From positions 1 through 5,429 of the forward strand of contig SLRI01000246.1 of the NCBI GenBank assembly GCA_007131045.1: 5,429 nt of DNA, read 5' to 3'. Shown in pieces: positions 4,947 through 5,429 of this stretch. A program made the position numbers and the translations under genes. Under the pieces are notes generated by a model. That model did not search any database, had not been told where the DNA came from, and saw nothing but the letters and a program-made list of their open reading frames with translations. Each line of letters begins with the position of its first letter. Position 1 is the stretch's first letter. The stretch comes from Rhodospirillales bacterium (GTDB taxonomy: Bacteria > Pseudomonadota > Alphaproteobacteria > Geminicoccales > Geminicoccaceae).

Positions 4947-5429
4947 ATGCGCAAGGTAGTCACCGGCTTGGCAGTGGCGGTTCTGGCACTGGCGGCAGGC
5001 ACGGCATGGGCACAGGACTTCAAGCCGGCCGTCATCTTCGATATCGGCGGCAAGTTCGACAAATCCTTCAACGAGGCGGCCTATAACGGCGCCGAGCGCT
5101 TCAAGGAGGAGACCGGGATCGACTATCTCGAGTTCGAGGTCACCCAGGAGGCGCAGCGCGACCAGGCGATGCGCCGGATGGTGCGCTCGGGCGCCACCAT
5201 CGTCGTGGTCGTGGGCTTTCAGAACGCCACGCCGCTCGAGACCATCGGGGCGGAGAACCCGGAGACCAATTTCACCATCATCGACGCCGTGGTGGATCTC
5301 CCCAACGTCCAGTCCGTCACCTTCAAGGAGCACGAGGGCTCGTTCCTCGTCGGCATGGCCGCCGCCATGGCGTCCGAGACCGGCACCGTGGGCTTCGTCG
5401 GCGGCATGGACATCCCGCTGATCCGCAAC
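4947..5429 (+). CDS. BMP family (PnrA-like) ABC transporter substrate-binding protein (3' partial)
   Basis: The first 161 residues of a periplasmic binding protein of the basic membrane protein (BMP/PnrA/Med) family. These proteins bind purine nucleosides or related ligands and deliver them to an ABC importer. A Sec signal peptide is visible: MRK, hydrophobic core VVTGLAVAVLALAAGTAW, cleavage likely after AWA (residue 22). There is no lipobox cysteine, so the protein should be soluble in the periplasm, unlike spirochaete PnrA lipoproteins. Family motifs: IFDIGGKFDKSFNEAAYNGA (30-49), the strand VVVVGFQ (86-92), FKEHEGSFLVGMAAA (126-140) and TGTVGFVGGMDIPLIRN at the window end. The C-terminal lobe lies outside. 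By analogy with relatives, the ABC ATPase and two permease genes would be expected downstream, but this cannot be seen here. The ligand is inferred from the family only. Confidence 0.92.
   Translation, partial: MRKVVTGLAVAVLALAAGTAWAQDFKPAVIFDIGGKFDKSFNEAAYNGAERFKEETGIDYLEFEVTQEAQRDQAMRRMVRSGATIVVVVGFQNATPLETIGAENPETNFTIIDAVVDLPNVQSVTFKEHEGSFLVGMAAAMASETGTVGFVGGMDIPLIRN

Overview
The window is GC-rich DNA (by eye about 65-70% GC, with strongly G/C third codon positions). It most likely comes from an alphaproteobacterium. The best support is an adjacent ECF11-type sigma factor and ChrR-type anti-sigma pair, plus a GluQRS whose ends and motifs look alphaproteobacterial. The species cannot be named from this sequence.

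Layout, left to right. (1) Positions 1-354 hold the 3' part of a small plus-strand protein with one C-terminal membrane segment, function unknown. (2) 380-1084 on the minus strand is a zinc-dependent class II aldolase/adducin-family enzyme, convergent with the first gene. (3) A 249-bp divergent gap carries a candidate ECF11 promoter (TGATCC-N18-TAGGT at 1181-1209). It leads into the sigma factor (1334-1900) and its ATGA-overlapping ChrR-like anti-sigma gene (1897-2556). (4) After a 190-bp gap comes gluQRS (about 2747-3643), which encodes tRNA-Asp glutamyl-queuosine synthetase. (5) Next is a 265-bp non-coding insertion (3644-3908) with perfect 33-bp terminal inverted repeats and a TGA target duplication. 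(6) A predicted lipoprotein alpha/beta hydrolase of the lysophospholipase/monoacylglycerol lipase type follows (3917-4852). (7) The window ends inside a gene for a BMP-family (PnrA-like) periplasmic substrate-binding protein (4947-5429), probably the first gene of a nucleoside-type ABC transporter operon.

How the parts work together. The sigma/anti-sigma pair is a self-contained stress switch, and the RpoE-ChrR family is known for singlet-oxygen responses. Here the anti-sigma protein keeps every C-terminal cupin metal ligand and the CxC pair, but has lost both cysteines of its N-terminal zinc-binding anti-sigma motif. gluQRS and the lipoprotein hydrolase look like a former tight gene pair: removing the insertion leaves a 5-nt gap between stop and start.

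The most distinctive feature is the insertion itself. It is a MITE-like element with no recognisable transposase. Its target duplication is the gluQRS stop codon, so it entered without damaging either flanking gene. Its interior folds into two long hairpin arms, so the whole element could form a three-way-junction structure in DNA or RNA. I saw no CRISPR array, tRNA, rRNA or complete insertion sequence.
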